From positions 1,054,001-1,118,000 of the forward strand of contig NZ_CP018788.1 of assembly GCF_002139915.1 (NCBI RefSeq): a DNA stretch of 64,000 nucleotides, in the 5' to 3' direction. Positions within the stretch are counted from its first letter, which is position 1. Each line of letters starts with the position of its first letter. The position numbers and the translations under genes were made by a program. Source of the stretch: Campylobacter devanensis (GTDB taxonomy: Bacteria; Campylobacterota; Campylobacteria; Campylobacterales; Campylobacteraceae). The notes under the pieces were generated by a model that saw only the letters and a program-made list of their open reading frames with translations, did not search any database and had not been told where the DNA came from. Below, piece by piece: positions 21,411 through 30,630 of this stretch.

Positions 21411-22419
21411 TATATTTGATCTAGATAGTTATGATTATGAGCTTCCCTCTAGCTTAATTGCATCATCTCCAGCTAATCCAAAAGAGAGTGCTAATCTATT
21501 AGTGTATCAACGCTCTAACAATAAAATAACGCATACAAAATTTGGTAATTTGATGGAATTTTTACCAGATTGTGATATTATTTTTAATGATACTAAAGTT
21601 ATCAAAGCTAGAATCTATGGCAAAAAATCAAGCGGCGGAGCTGTAGAGTTATTATTAAATCAACCTTTAGGCCAAGGTAAATTTAGCACTTTAATTAAAG
21701 GTCGAGTAAAAGCTGGGACAATTTTAGAATTTGATAATGGGCTAAGTTGTGAAGTTATAGAGCTTTTAGATGAGTATAGAATTGTTAAATTTAATCAAAA
21801 TGGTAATGAAATTAAAACAGAAAATTTATACCAAATTCTAAATCAAATAGGACATATCCCACTCCCTCCATATATCAAAAGAGCTGATCAAAAAAGCGAT
21901 GAGATATGGTATCAAAGTATATTTGCTAAAAATGATGGAGCAGTAGCTGCGCCAACTGCTAGTTTGCATTTTAGCCAACAAATGATACAAGATATAAAAA
22001 ACAAACACAACATCTCATATATTACTCTACACGTAGGAGCTGGAACATTTAAAGGTGTTGAAGTTAGCGATATTAGAGAGCATAAAATGCATAGCGAGAT
22101 CTATACTATAAGCGATGAGGCAATAAATACTATAAATAGCAATAAGCCTATTCTTGGCGTAGGAACGACAGTTACAAGATGTATTGAATACTTTTATAGA
22201 ACCAGAGTAAAAGATGGACTATGCGATCTATTTTTACATCCAGCTAATCCACCACAAAGACAAAACTATCTATTAACTAATTTCCACTTACCAAAATCTA
22301 CACTAATTATGTTAGTAGCAAGCTTTGTGGGCTTAGAAAATGTCAAACAAATTTACAAACAAGCTATAGAAAAAGAGTATAAATTTTACTCCTATGGTGA
22401 TGCGATGTTGGTGATATGA
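21400..22419 (+). CDS. queA: S-adenosylmethionine:tRNA ribosyltransferase-isomerase
   Basis: Builds epoxyqueuosine at the wobble base of GUN tRNAs by transferring ribose from SAM. About 339 aa. Landmarks are LDSYDYELPSSLIA at the N-terminus, DCDIIFNDTKVIKARI, GHIPLPPYIKR, the VAAPTASLHF block, LHVGAGTFKGVEV and NFHLPKSTLIMLVASF. The frame is open back to 21376, but those codons lie in the acidic tail of tatC. ATG 21400 (or 21397) gives the family length and an 11-base overlap with tatC. Confidence 0.95.
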   Translation: MKNNIFDLDSYDYELPSSLIASSPANPKESANLLVYQRSNNKITHTKFGNLMEFLPDCDIIFNDTKVIKARIYGKKSSGGAVELLLNQPLGQGKFSTLIKGRVKAGTILEFDNGLSCEVIELLDEYRIVKFNQNGNEIKTENLYQILNQIGHIPLPPYIKRADQKSDEIWYQSIFAKNDGAVAAPTASLHFSQQMIQDIKNKHNISYITLHVGAGTFKGVEVSDIREHKMHSEIYTISDEAINTINSNKPILGVGTTVTRCIEYFYRTRVKDGLCDLFLHPANPPQRQNYLLTNFHLPKSTLIMLVASFVGLENVKQIYKQAIEKEYKFYSYGDAMLVI

Positions 22420-23441
22420 TGAGAATTTTATTTTTACTTTTAATGGCTGAATTTGCAATGGCAAATAGCGTAGATATTAAGGAATATGTCGCTTTTAGCG
22501 TACTATTTTTCTTTGTAATGCTACTAATCGTAATTAGCAGGAAACCAGTACAAAATAGAAATCAAAAACTAATCCGTACATCAGATAAAAGATTAGCTAA
22601 ACTAAATTTAAGATTTTTCCATAATAGGCTTGAAAATGGTGATATTATCGAGCGCTTGGGGTTATTTTTTAGAGTACTTCATGATAAAGCTGCGCAAAAC
22701 CAAAATATCATAATCTTTAACTACCCTCCAAGACAAGCTAGGTATTTTAGTGCAAATTTTAAAGCTATCACAAATGCAACTCATAATATTCTTTGCTTTG
22801 TAAATAAAAGCATAAAAAATAGCTCAATTTTATTTACTATAAAACCAACCAAAAATCCAGATGAATATCAAATTTCAATTAAAACTTCAGCTCAAATGAA
22901 TACTAGTGAGATTATAAGCGCATTAGAATATAAAAATAGAAATATAAATTATAAATTTCTCTCTATCGCTTCAAGCTATGCTGAACAAATCGGTTCAAAG
23001 ATTGAATTTAGCGTAAAATCCAATAGCTCAATCTTTTCATTTAACGCTACAATGCATCAGCTAAAAGAGCCGCAAATCAGCGAACCAAATGAGCAAAAAA
23101 GTGCCTTAGTAGCCTATGAGAGTCAGACTGGATTTTTTGCTCTTGTAGCTGGACTTAGTATTTTTGGGATATATATCCAACCAGAATCAAGCTGGGAGAG
23201 TGTGAAAAACCATATAACAGATATGCTTTATAAACCTGATTTTTTATTTATTCAAGCAAAAATTGTTAAAAAACTTCCATATAATGAGTTGAATTTAATC
23301 AAAGAGTGGCAAAAGATTAAGGGCTTTAAGATTATTATAATAAGTGATAATTCTCATTTTGATGATGTCGCAAGTAGCTTTGGCGATACAAAACTATACC
23401 AACCATATACTATAGATGAGTTAGCTAGCGTAATTTGCTAG
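22416..23441 (+). CDS. Membrane-anchored pseudo-hybrid histidine kinase-like protein
   Basis: 341 aa, coupled to queA by a 4-base overlap (ATGA). An N-terminal signal/anchor (1-17) and a second membrane helix (24-41) precede a cytoplasmic part. Residues about 95-212 follow the order of a GHKL kinase ATPase domain: an N-box-like ANFKAITNATHNILCF, then FLSIASSYAEQIGSKIEFSV with SIFSFNATM, which reads like the G2/end motif 'LgLsIvk.la..mGG.I...S..g.GS.FsF.l'. The D-G-G motifs are gone. Residues about 228-341 look like a receiver: PDFLFIQAKI where the phosphorylated Asp should be (Gln280), and KLYQPYTIDEL in place of '.KPf...eL' (Lys replaced by Gln). It is probably a catalytically dead two-component relic or a protein-binding scaffold. 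No direct family name is known to me. Confidence 0.6.
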   Translation: MMRILFLLLMAEFAMANSVDIKEYVAFSVLFFFVMLLIVISRKPVQNRNQKLIRTSDKRLAKLNLRFFHNRLENGDIIERLGLFFRVLHDKAAQNQNIIIFNYPPRQARYFSANFKAITNATHNILCFVNKSIKNSSILFTIKPTKNPDEYQISIKTSAQMNTSEIISALEYKNRNINYKFLSIASSYAEQIGSKIEFSVKSNSSIFSFNATMHQLKEPQISEPNEQKSALVAYESQTGFFALVAGLSIFGIYIQPESSWESVKNHITDMLYKPDFLFIQAKIVKKLPYNELNLIKEWQKIKGFKIIIISDNSHFDDVASSFGDTKLYQPYTIDELASVIC

Positions 23442-23783
23442 CTATTCCATCTCTAGACGCATTAGATACATATCTTCACCGCTAATAACATCTAGCGAAT
23501 TTGAACCACATTTTGGACAAAGAAACTCATTTTCTAAAAGCACACTTTGAGCACCGCACTCGTTACATTTAATCGTAATATCTTTTGGATGAATTATAAG
23601 CTTAGCGTCTGAACAGATTGTATCTGCTTTAAAAGCATCAAAAGCACTTTGTAAATAGTGTGCTTCTACTCCGCTTAATCTTCCTATCTCAATCTCTACT
23701 TTATTTATCTTTGTAGCATTATGCTTCATAGCATTTGTCTCGCACAATTTAAATAGATCTTGGACTATAGCTAGTTCATGCAT
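23442..23783 (-). CDS. hypA: Hydrogenase nickel incorporation protein HypA
   Basis: Delivers Ni to the hydrogenase large subunit (and, in urease-positive relatives, urease). The true start is the ATG at 23783, because it gives the obligatory N-terminus MHE (His2 binds Ni) and has AAAAGGAG upstream. An in-frame ATG at 23801 would add six residues and destroy the MHE end. Zinc-finger cysteines CNEC and CPKC are present, and the length is 113 aa. It is the last gene of the hyd-hyp block. Its stop directly abuts the stop of the convergent kinase-like gene (TAGCTA), with no room for a terminator. Confidence 0.93.
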   Translation of the reverse strand: MHELAIVQDLFKLCETNAMKHNATKINKVEIEIGRLSGVEAHYLQSAFDAFKADTICSDAKLIIHPKDITIKCNECGAQSVLLENEFLCPKCGSNSLDVISGEDMYLMRLEME

Positions 23784-23794
23784 TGACTCTCCTT

Positions 23795-24778
23795 TTAGCA
23801 AATTCTAGGTAGTAACTCACCCTTTGGTGGCTCCATAAATCTAGATGCTCCATAGCTATTTTGTATAATCACATTACCTTTATTACTATCTAAAATCTCG
23901 CCAATAGTATTTGCACTTGAGTCAAATTCTCTTAAAATCTCAAGCGCTTTAATCTCATCTTTAGGATCAATAGCTAAAACAAAGGTTCCCTCATTAGCAA
24001 GCTCATAAGGCTCAAAACCAAGAATTTCACAAATTCCCATCACCTCATCACTCACAGCGATACTCTCTTCGCTAATTTTGATATCTCGCCCACAAGCCTT
24101 CGCCCACTCATTTAACACAGCTGAGAGTCCGCCACGAGTCGCATCTCTCATAGCAAGAGGAGCGATACTAGCATTTAAAAGCGCTTCAACTACATTATTT
24201 AAAGGCTTACAATCGCTTTGCAAATCCAAATTTAGCTCATTTCTATTTGCTAAAATCACAGCACCATGTCTGCCCACATCACCACTTAAAAGGATTTTCG
24301 CACCACTTTTTAAATTCTCCACTCTAGACTCTTTGATAATCTCTCCAATACCTGAAGTATTGATAAAAATCTTATCACAACTCCCCTTACTAACCACCTT
24401 AGTATCACCGCAAACTATGCTAGCTCCAGCCTCATCAGCTGTGCTTTTCATACTATTTAAGATCTCTTTAAGCTCATCAATACCAAGCCCCTCTTCTATA
24501 ATCAAAGCACAACTAATATATCTAGGCTTTGCCCCTACCATTGCTAGGTCATTTATCGTCCCACAAACTGCGATTTTACCGATATCGCCACCTGGGAATT
24601 TAGTAGGGCTTACTACGAAGCTATCGGTGCTAAAGGCTATTTTGCCACTTAAATTTAAAATCGCACTATCATTACCTTGGGCTAAAATTTCATTATCAAA
24701 AATCCTAAAAATCAACCCATTTATGAGTTCATTCATCTCTTGCCCACCACCACCATGAGCTAATAATATCTTTTTCAT
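23795..24778 (-). CDS. hypE: Hydrogenase maturation protein HypE (carbamoyl dehydratase)
   Basis: Accepts a carbamoyl group from HypF on its C-terminal cysteine and dehydrates it to the thiocyanate that becomes the CN ligand of the NiFe site. 327 aa. PurM/AIRS-type fold with HGGGGQEMNELI at residues 8-19, FSTDSFVVSPTKFPGGDIG and the ATRGGLSAVLNEWA segment. It ends exactly in the functional PRIC motif. hypD ends at the next base. Confidence 0.96.
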   Translation of the reverse strand: MKKILLAHGGGGQEMNELINGLIFRIFDNEILAQGNDSAILNLSGKIAFSTDSFVVSPTKFPGGDIGKIAVCGTINDLAMVGAKPRYISCALIIEEGLGIDELKEILNSMKSTADEAGASIVCGDTKVVSKGSCDKIFINTSGIGEIIKESRVENLKSGAKILLSGDVGRHGAVILANRNELNLDLQSDCKPLNNVVEALLNASIAPLAMRDATRGGLSAVLNEWAKACGRDIKISEESIAVSDEVMGICEILGFEPYELANEGTFVLAIDPKDEIKALEILREFDSSANTIGEILDSNKGNVIIQNSYGASRFMEPPKGELLPRIC

Positions 24779-25867
24779 CTATCCTCTTTTGCTATATTTA
24801 TAATACGCCGCACAAGCGCCCTCGCCACTTACCATACAGCTACCAATAGGATTTTGTGGATTACACACCTTGCCAAAGACTTTACAATCATACGGCTTAG
24901 CCTTACCACGCAAAATCTCACCGCAGATACAGGCCTTAGACTCCTTAGATTCACCAACTTCTACATTAAAATATTTTTTAGCATCCAAGTAGCTAAACTC
25001 ATCTCTTAGTCTTAATCCGCTATCTTTGATAACGCCTAGCCCTCTCCACTCAAAATCACACGGCTGAAAATATCTATCTATTAGCTCTTTGGCCTTTAAA
25101 TTACCATCTTTGCTAACCACTCTAGCATACTCATTATAGACCTTATGGGTGCCATTTTCATGCTGATTGACTAAATTTAATATACTATCCATAAGATCCA
25201 AAGGCTCAAATCCGCTCACCGCAATTGGCGTTTTAAACTCATTTGCTAGCTCTTCATAAATTTTACTACCAGTAATCACGCTCACATGCGATGGACCCAA
25301 AAACGCATCGATTTTCACATCTTTATCACTCATTATAGCCCTTACTGGTGCTGGGACTGTGACATGATTCATATGTATAAATAGATTTTGTAAATTCAAC
25401 TCAACAGCTTGTTTTACCACCACTGCGCTCATAGGCGTGGTGGTCTCAAATCCAATAGCAAAAAATACAACCTTTTTATCTGGATTTTCTTTGGCTATTG
25501 TGATTGTATCAAGTGGCGAGTATAAAGCCCTAATATCAGCCCCATCAGCCCTAAGCATAGCCAAAGAGCCTTTACTTCCTGGCACCCTTAGCATATCAGC
25601 TAAGGTACAAAATATCACCCCATCTATACTAGCAATCGCTATAGCCTCATCAATGCGACTTCTAGGCATTATACACACAGGACAGCCTGGGCCGTGGATG
25701 AAATTGATATTCTCTCCTACTAATTGTGGTAAGCCAAATTTCATTATACTATGAGTATGACCGCCGCAAATCTCCATGATATTTAATGGCTTTTTGCTTC
25801 TTTGCTTGATTATCTGGCTTAAGGCTAAAATCTTATCTTTATCTCTAAAACTATTTATCAAATCCAT
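24779..25867 (-). CDS. hypD: Hydrogenase maturation protein HypD
   Basis: [4Fe-4S] scaffold that, with HypC, assembles the Fe(CN)2CO unit. 362 aa. The characteristic motifs ICGGHTHSIMKFG, IHGPGCPVCI, GFETTTP and the C-terminal cluster cysteines (CICGEILRGKAKPYDC, then C at VCNP, SCMV and ACAAYY) are intact. It sits between hypC and hypE in the normal order. Confidence 0.96.
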   Translation of the reverse strand: MDLINSFRDKDKILALSQIIKQRSKKPLNIMEICGGHTHSIMKFGLPQLVGENINFIHGPGCPVCIMPRSRIDEAIAIASIDGVIFCTLADMLRVPGSKGSLAMLRADGADIRALYSPLDTITIAKENPDKKVVFFAIGFETTTPMSAVVVKQAVELNLQNLFIHMNHVTVPAPVRAIMSDKDVKIDAFLGPSHVSVITGSKIYEELANEFKTPIAVSGFEPLDLMDSILNLVNQHENGTHKVYNEYARVVSKDGNLKAKELIDRYFQPCDFEWRGLGVIKDSGLRLRDEFSYLDAKKYFNVEVGESKESKACICGEILRGKAKPYDCKVFGKVCNPQNPIGSCMVSGEGACAAYYKYSKRG

Positions 25868-25886
25868 AATTTACCTAATTTTCAAT

Positions 25887-26168
25887 TTAATTTTTCAACG
25901 CTGCTAAGCCCATATCGCCTTCATCGGCTGATATTTTGCCACTATTCATATCATCTGCGATCTGCTTATAAATCTCTAAGCTCTCTAAAGCGTATTTGGT
26001 ATCTATCTTCTCCATCGCAAATCCCACATGTATCAGCACATAATCCCCCACCGATATAGGCTCAGCTATCAAGTCCAAGCTCACCCCACGCTTAACACCG
26101 AGAGTTTCAACAATGGCAAAATTATTCTCATCTATTGATATCACTTTTGAAGGTATGCTAAGGCACAT
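25887..26168 (-). CDS. hypC: Hydrogenase assembly chaperone HypC
   Basis: 93-aa chaperone that carries the Fe unit from HypD and docks to the large-subunit precursor. The start is placed at 26168 because it yields the essential N-terminal MCLSIPSKV (Cys2). This ATG shares its A with the hypB stop (TAATG). The frame extends to 26207, but that would bury Cys2. Confidence 0.94.
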   Translation of the reverse strand: MCLSIPSKVISIDENNFAIVETLGVKRGVSLDLIAEPISVGDYVLIHVGFAMEKIDTKYALESLEIYKQIADDMNSGKISADEGDMGLAALKN

Positions 26169-26923
26169 TATTTTAATTCCTTTTTCATTTTTAAATAATT
26201 TATCCACTTATCTATGCCAAGGCCCGTTTTGCTATCGACTTCTATTATATCAACTTTTGGATTTAGCTTTTTGGCCTCTTTTTTTACCTCATTGATATCA
26301 AAATCAAAATGCTCTAATAGCGAAGTTTTCGTTATCACCACTATATCAGCCGCCCTAAACATAACAGGATATTTAGCCACCTTATCGCTCCCTTCTGGCA
26401 CACTGATTAAGACAGCATTAAGGTGAGCACCCACATCATAACTAGCTGGGCAAACTAAATTTCCAACATTTTCTATAAATACCAAATCAAGCTCTTTAAG
26501 CGGCAAATGGTGTAAGCCATTATGCACCATAAAAGCATCTAAATGACAAGTTTGGCCGGTGCTAATCTGATGAGCCTTGCCACCTGCGTTTATAATGCGA
26601 TTAGCATCCATATTGGTCTCTAAATCCCCCTCAACTACCCCAACTCTTAGGCCACTTGATTTTATAGTAGCTTCTAAAAGCGTGGTTTTCCCAGCTCCTG
26701 GGCTACTCATCAAATTCACACACAATAGCCCATATTCGTCTAAATGCGCTCTATTGTGAGCAGCTTCGCGATCATTATCTTTTAATATTTTCTCTACTAC
26801 TTCAATAGTCTTTTTTTCATTTAACACCGGATGGTCATGATGACCGTGATGGTGATGATTATGATGATCATCGTGACTATGATGATGCGATCCACCCATA
26901 CTGCAACCACAATCTTTACACAT
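26168..26923 (-). CDS. hypB: Hydrogenase nickel incorporation GTPase HypB
   Basis: SIMIBI-class GTPase that inserts Ni. 251 aa. The N-terminus has the high-affinity Ni motif CKDCGCS, then a His/Asp-rich stretch (residues about 12-32, with some 14 histidines) suited to Ni storage. The G domain has P-loop SSPGAGKTTLLE, EGDLETN, ENVGNLVCPA and the TKTSLLEH (NKxD-like) motif. It lies between hypF and hypC, with a 1-base overlap to hypC. Confidence 0.96.
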   Translation of the reverse strand: MCKDCGCSMGGSHHHSHDDHHNHHHHGHHDHPVLNEKKTIEVVEKILKDNDREAAHNRAHLDEYGLLCVNLMSSPGAGKTTLLEATIKSSGLRVGVVEGDLETNMDANRIINAGGKAHQISTGQTCHLDAFMVHNGLHHLPLKELDLVFIENVGNLVCPASYDVGAHLNAVLISVPEGSDKVAKYPVMFRAADIVVITKTSLLEHFDFDINEVKKEAKKLNPKVDIIEVDSKTGLGIDKWINYLKMKKELK

Positions 26924-26963
26924 AATATCTCCTTAATTTTAAAACAATTAATAATCTTATATA

Positions 26964-29186
26964 TTAAATCTTAGTATTATATCTAAGCAGATTTAAGCCA
27001 AAGTAAATCTGCCCCATAGCAATACCAGAATCATTCATAGGCTCATTAATTGGCAAATAATATTTAATATCATGGCGTCTAAACTCAGATATAGTTCTTT
27101 TTAACAAAGCTCTATTTTGCCATACTCCACCGCATAAAACAACTGGAAGGCTATGCATTTTAGCAATCTTTAGAGCTAAATTTGAAATTCCATTTATAAA
27201 AGCAGTAGCTGCTACTTTCATAGGATCATTTAAAGCACCTATAAATGCATTTTTATAATTAATTACATCTCCATCTATTTCAAATTCATAGGCCGCATTT
27301 ATATTTTCATCATATAAAGCCTCAAGCATCATAGGGGCTTGCGCATCATAGGTAATAACTGGCAAAGTTAGCACAATTGCAGCAAATGCATCAAAAATTC
27401 TACCAAGCGAACTAGTATCTACTATATTTAATCTATTTTGTAAGATTTTATCTAGATTAGATCTTTGAATTTGAGGCACTATGGCATCTATTTTTGGTGA
27501 GTTTAGATTGTATTTTTTTGCTATTGCGTAAGCTAGATAGTAGATATTTTTTATCCCTTTATCTGCTCCAATAAGCTCAAAATTATCAAAATGCATAACT
27601 CTTTTAAACTCATTATCTTTGCATCTTAGCACTTCGCCACCCCATATAGTAGCGTCCTGGCCATATCCAGTTCCATCAAAGCTAAGAGCTAAAACTTCAC
27701 AATCTAAGCCGTTTTCTAACATTACACTAAGAGCATGAGCATGATGATGATAGACCTTATAAATCTCTTTATCTTTAAAATTATTTACAAATCCAAAATG
27801 TGGATGAGCATCACCAATGATAAAATCAAACTCAAACCCATAAATACTCTTAAAACTCTCTAGCAGCTCATCAAATCTTTTAATCACTGCTAAAGAGCCC
27901 ATATCACCAATATATGGAGAGCTAAAGATAAGGCCATCTTTATAGATAGCAAATTGATTTTTCATCAAACTCCCAAGCGCTAAAAAACACCCTTTTGGCA
28001 CATCTTTTAATCCTAAATTTAAAGGTGTAATATTAGGCTTTAATCCACGAGAAGTTCGAATATAAATTGGCTTTGACAATAGCTCAAAACAGATGCTATC
28101 ATCGCTTGGATTTACAATATCTCTATCATTATCAAGAGCATAATCACACACACTACCAAGTCTGCTAGCAAGCTCATCAAAGTTTGTTAAAATAGGCTCT
28201 TTGCTTGGGTTTGCGCTAGTGGCTATAATTGGAGAATTTAATCTATCTAATAGCATTATATGTAGTGGAGTTGGCGGTAAAAATATACCAACACTTCCTA
28301 CGCCACTAGATATTGACTTAGGTAGATTATTTTTGGATTTTAATAAAACAATAGGTTTTAAATTCGAGTTTAAAATCTTAGCTTCACTCTCATTAATATA
28401 AGCATAATCACAAGCCATATCAAGATCTTTACACATTATGGCTAAAGGTTTATGCGGACGCCTTTTACGCTCTTTTAGAAATGATACAGCCTCACTATTT
28501 AGAGCATCGCAAACAAGATGAAATCCACCAACTCCTTTAATAGCTATGATTTTACCATCTTTTAAATCATCTATACATCTTTTAAGAGCCTCTTTATTAT
28601 TTGCAAGAATTTTGCCATCTAAACTCTTATAGCTTAACTTTGGACCGCAGTTTTTACATGCTACTGGTTGAGCATGATAACGGCGATTGGTTGGGTCTTT
28701 ATACTCATCTTGGCACTGTTTGCACATATTAAATTTGCCCATTGTAGTATTTATTCTATCATATGGCAAGCTTTTAATTAAAGAAAATCTAGGGCCGCAG
28801 TTTGTGCAGTTGATAAATGGATGATTGTATCGTCTATTTGTAGGATCTTTTAATTCGGATTTACACTCATTACATATAGCAAAATCAGGTAAAATCGGTG
28901 CAAATTTATAACTTTCTTGCGAGCTAATTATATTAAAATCATCATATTTTTTATCGCTATTGCTAATAATAATATTATCTATTCTAGCTAGTGGAGGCAA
29001 ATTTATTTTAAGCTTAGATATAAACTCATCAATATTTTTCCCATCGCCACAAAGCTCAATTTTCACACCGCTAGAATCATTTAATACAGCTCCATTTAGC
29101 TCAAGATTTTTAGCTAATGAATAGACAAAAGGGCGAAATCCAACACCTTGAACCAGCCCAAAAACTTCAATCTTAATTGATCTCAA
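26964..29186 (-). CDS. hypF: Carbamoyltransferase HypF
   Basis: Makes carbamoyl-AMP from carbamoyl phosphate and transfers the carbamoyl group to HypE. 740 aa with all four parts: acylphosphatase-like domain (1-88, GLVQGVGFRPFVY), two zinc fingers (CNEC...CTNC and CKQC...CKNC, about 105-180), YrdC-like domain (about 195-375, KGVGGFHLVCDA, RPHKPLAIMC), and Kae1-like domain (HHHAHALSVM, LSFDGTGYGQD, LCGGVWQNRALL). It uses a TTG start at 29186 with a weak ribosome-binding site and overlaps the HydE-like gene by 14 bases, so it is likely translationally coupled. Confidence 0.95.
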   Translation of the reverse strand: MRSIKIEVFGLVQGVGFRPFVYSLAKNLELNGAVLNDSSGVKIELCGDGKNIDEFISKLKINLPPLARIDNIIISNSDKKYDDFNIISSQESYKFAPILPDFAICNECKSELKDPTNRRYNHPFINCTNCGPRFSLIKSLPYDRINTTMGKFNMCKQCQDEYKDPTNRRYHAQPVACKNCGPKLSYKSLDGKILANNKEALKRCIDDLKDGKIIAIKGVGGFHLVCDALNSEAVSFLKERKRRPHKPLAIMCKDLDMACDYAYINESEAKILNSNLKPIVLLKSKNNLPKSISSGVGSVGIFLPPTPLHIMLLDRLNSPIIATSANPSKEPILTNFDELASRLGSVCDYALDNDRDIVNPSDDSICFELLSKPIYIRTSRGLKPNITPLNLGLKDVPKGCFLALGSLMKNQFAIYKDGLIFSSPYIGDMGSLAVIKRFDELLESFKSIYGFEFDFIIGDAHPHFGFVNNFKDKEIYKVYHHHAHALSVMLENGLDCEVLALSFDGTGYGQDATIWGGEVLRCKDNEFKRVMHFDNFELIGADKGIKNIYYLAYAIAKKYNLNSPKIDAIVPQIQRSNLDKILQNRLNIVDTSSLGRIFDAFAAIVLTLPVITYDAQAPMMLEALYDENINAAYEFEIDGDVINYKNAFIGALNDPMKVAATAFINGISNLALKIAKMHSLPVVLCGGVWQNRALLKRTISEFRRHDIKYYLPINEPMNDSGIAMGQIYFGLNLLRYNTKI

Positions 29187-30630
29187 GTGGATAGTGTCCG
29201 CTAAATTTACTTTTATAATTTGAATTACAAAACTTTAAAGCCAAATTTGCAATTACAGGATTAGCAAAGAGATTTCCGCTAAATATCATACCTTCGCACT
29301 CTAGCTCATCTTTTAAAATATCACCAAAATCACTTAAAAAAAATGCCAAACTCTCCAAACAGCCAAAGCTAATATTCTTCGCATCTGCGCCAGCTAGCCT
29401 AAAACTCATCGTGCTTCTAATAGCTCTTACCCAATCAAATTTGCTCTTGCTACTCATCTTATAATCAATTCTTACCCCTTTTAAACCGCTATAATCCCTA
29501 GCGTAGTTTAAAATTTGGCCATTATATCCTAGAATTTGATCAATTATCATAAATAGCGAATAAAAATTATTAGGTAAATCTATAGTACCATTTGGTAGCT
29601 TGTACTCTTTTTGATAGTTTGCAAGTAACCTATCGCCACCATCGAATTCAGAAATTTTTTGCCAAATTTCTTCAAAGCTCTTTGGCAAATTAATTCTAAG
29701 CATATCAAATACATCTTCACCCTTATAAACTTTGATAAAATCGCTATATTTTTGACTTAAAAATACTCTAGCGATTGTAGAATTTGCTACACCTAACTCA
29801 CTTACACAAAGACCAAAAAGAGCATAATTTTTATCATCAAATGAGTTTATAAACTCCATCTCTTTAGTTTTTATAAACTCTCCAGAACTAATAATTAAAA
29901 TTCTCTCGTCTAAGATTGATACTTTCATATCATTTTTTAAACTTTTAATAGATAAAAAATTTATCCCATTTTCACTTAGGGCTTGAGTAATCTTATAAAC
30001 ATTGATATCCCAAGCGCTTCTAACATCAAAATATAGCGGTGCATCTTTGTGATTACTGCGATATATCGCATTAGTACGCAAATTTATAACCGGCTTTTCA
30101 AAACTAGCAAGAGCGATTAGAGATTTTTCATCGCATACAAAAATTTTAGCTGTATTTTTAAGATTTGTTGGTAGTATATAATCACAATCAAAACTACTAA
30201 ATTTAGATATCTCATAACCATCATAATTTACAGTTTTACCAGCCATTATATCTTTTATAGCATTAGCTATAAATATATTATTACTTTTAAAGCCAAATTC
30301 ATTTTCATCTGATTTTAAAGCATTTGGAGTAATATTTTTAAAACTAAAATCAAACTCGAATTCGCTATTTTTTGGTAATTCATCAGCTAAACTAACCTTG
30401 GACTCTTCAATAAAAACTGAATGCGGAACTAAATTTATATACTCATCGCTAAATTTAGCTAGCTCGTTTTCATTGCCTTCTACATATAATTTTATAGATC
30501 TATTTTGAGCTGTAATGGAGTATTTTAAAGCACTTTTTTTAGCCCAAAAATCTAAAAAAAACGCTAAAACCGAGCCATCATTTGCACAACTAAATTCAAA
30601 GCAAAGTATCAAAATTGCTCCTTTTTCCAC
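29173..30630 (-). CDS. hydE: HydE-like hydrogenase accessory protein, apparent degenerate HypF paralogue
   Basis: 485 aa between hydD and hypF. Wolinella has a hydE gene at the same place, so I use that name. The layout mimics HypF without its hallmarks. An acylphosphatase-like region (about 35-75, KLYVEGNENELAKFSDEY, lacking the catalytic VQGVGFRP) is followed by a YrdC-like region (AIKDIMAGKTVNYDGYEISKF; EKSLIALASFEKPVINLRTN, matching HypF 'EAKILNSNLKPIVLLKSK'). It ends with a Kae1-like tail (GMIFSGNLFANPVIANLALKF, where HypF has LCGGVWQNRALL). Zinc-finger cysteines and metal-binding HHHAH are absent. ATG 30630 overlaps hydD by 22 bases. A TTG at 30612, right behind AAAAGGAGC, is an equally good start. 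It is probably a non-catalytic helper of maturation. Confidence 0.75.
   Translation of the reverse strand: MEKGAILILCFEFSCANDGSVLAFFLDFWAKKSALKYSITAQNRSIKLYVEGNENELAKFSDEYINLVPHSVFIEESKVSLADELPKNSEFEFDFSFKNITPNALKSDENEFGFKSNNIFIANAIKDIMAGKTVNYDGYEISKFSSFDCDYILPTNLKNTAKIFVCDEKSLIALASFEKPVINLRTNAIYRSNHKDAPLYFDVRSAWDINVYKITQALSENGINFLSIKSLKNDMKVSILDERILIISSGEFIKTKEMEFINSFDDKNYALFGLCVSELGVANSTIARVFLSQKYSDFIKVYKGEDVFDMLRINLPKSFEEIWQKISEFDGGDRLLANYQKEYKLPNGTIDLPNNFYSLFMIIDQILGYNGQILNYARDYSGLKGVRIDYKMSSKSKFDWVRAIRSTMSFRLAGADAKNISFGCLESLAFFLSDFGDILKDELECEGMIFSGNLFANPVIANLALKFCNSNYKSKFSGHYPLEIN

Noticed and set aside
24078-24758. 226-codon open frame on the plus strand
   Set aside because: Antisense to hypE, Ser/Pro/Leu-rich like other shadow frames. 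hypE is unambiguous.
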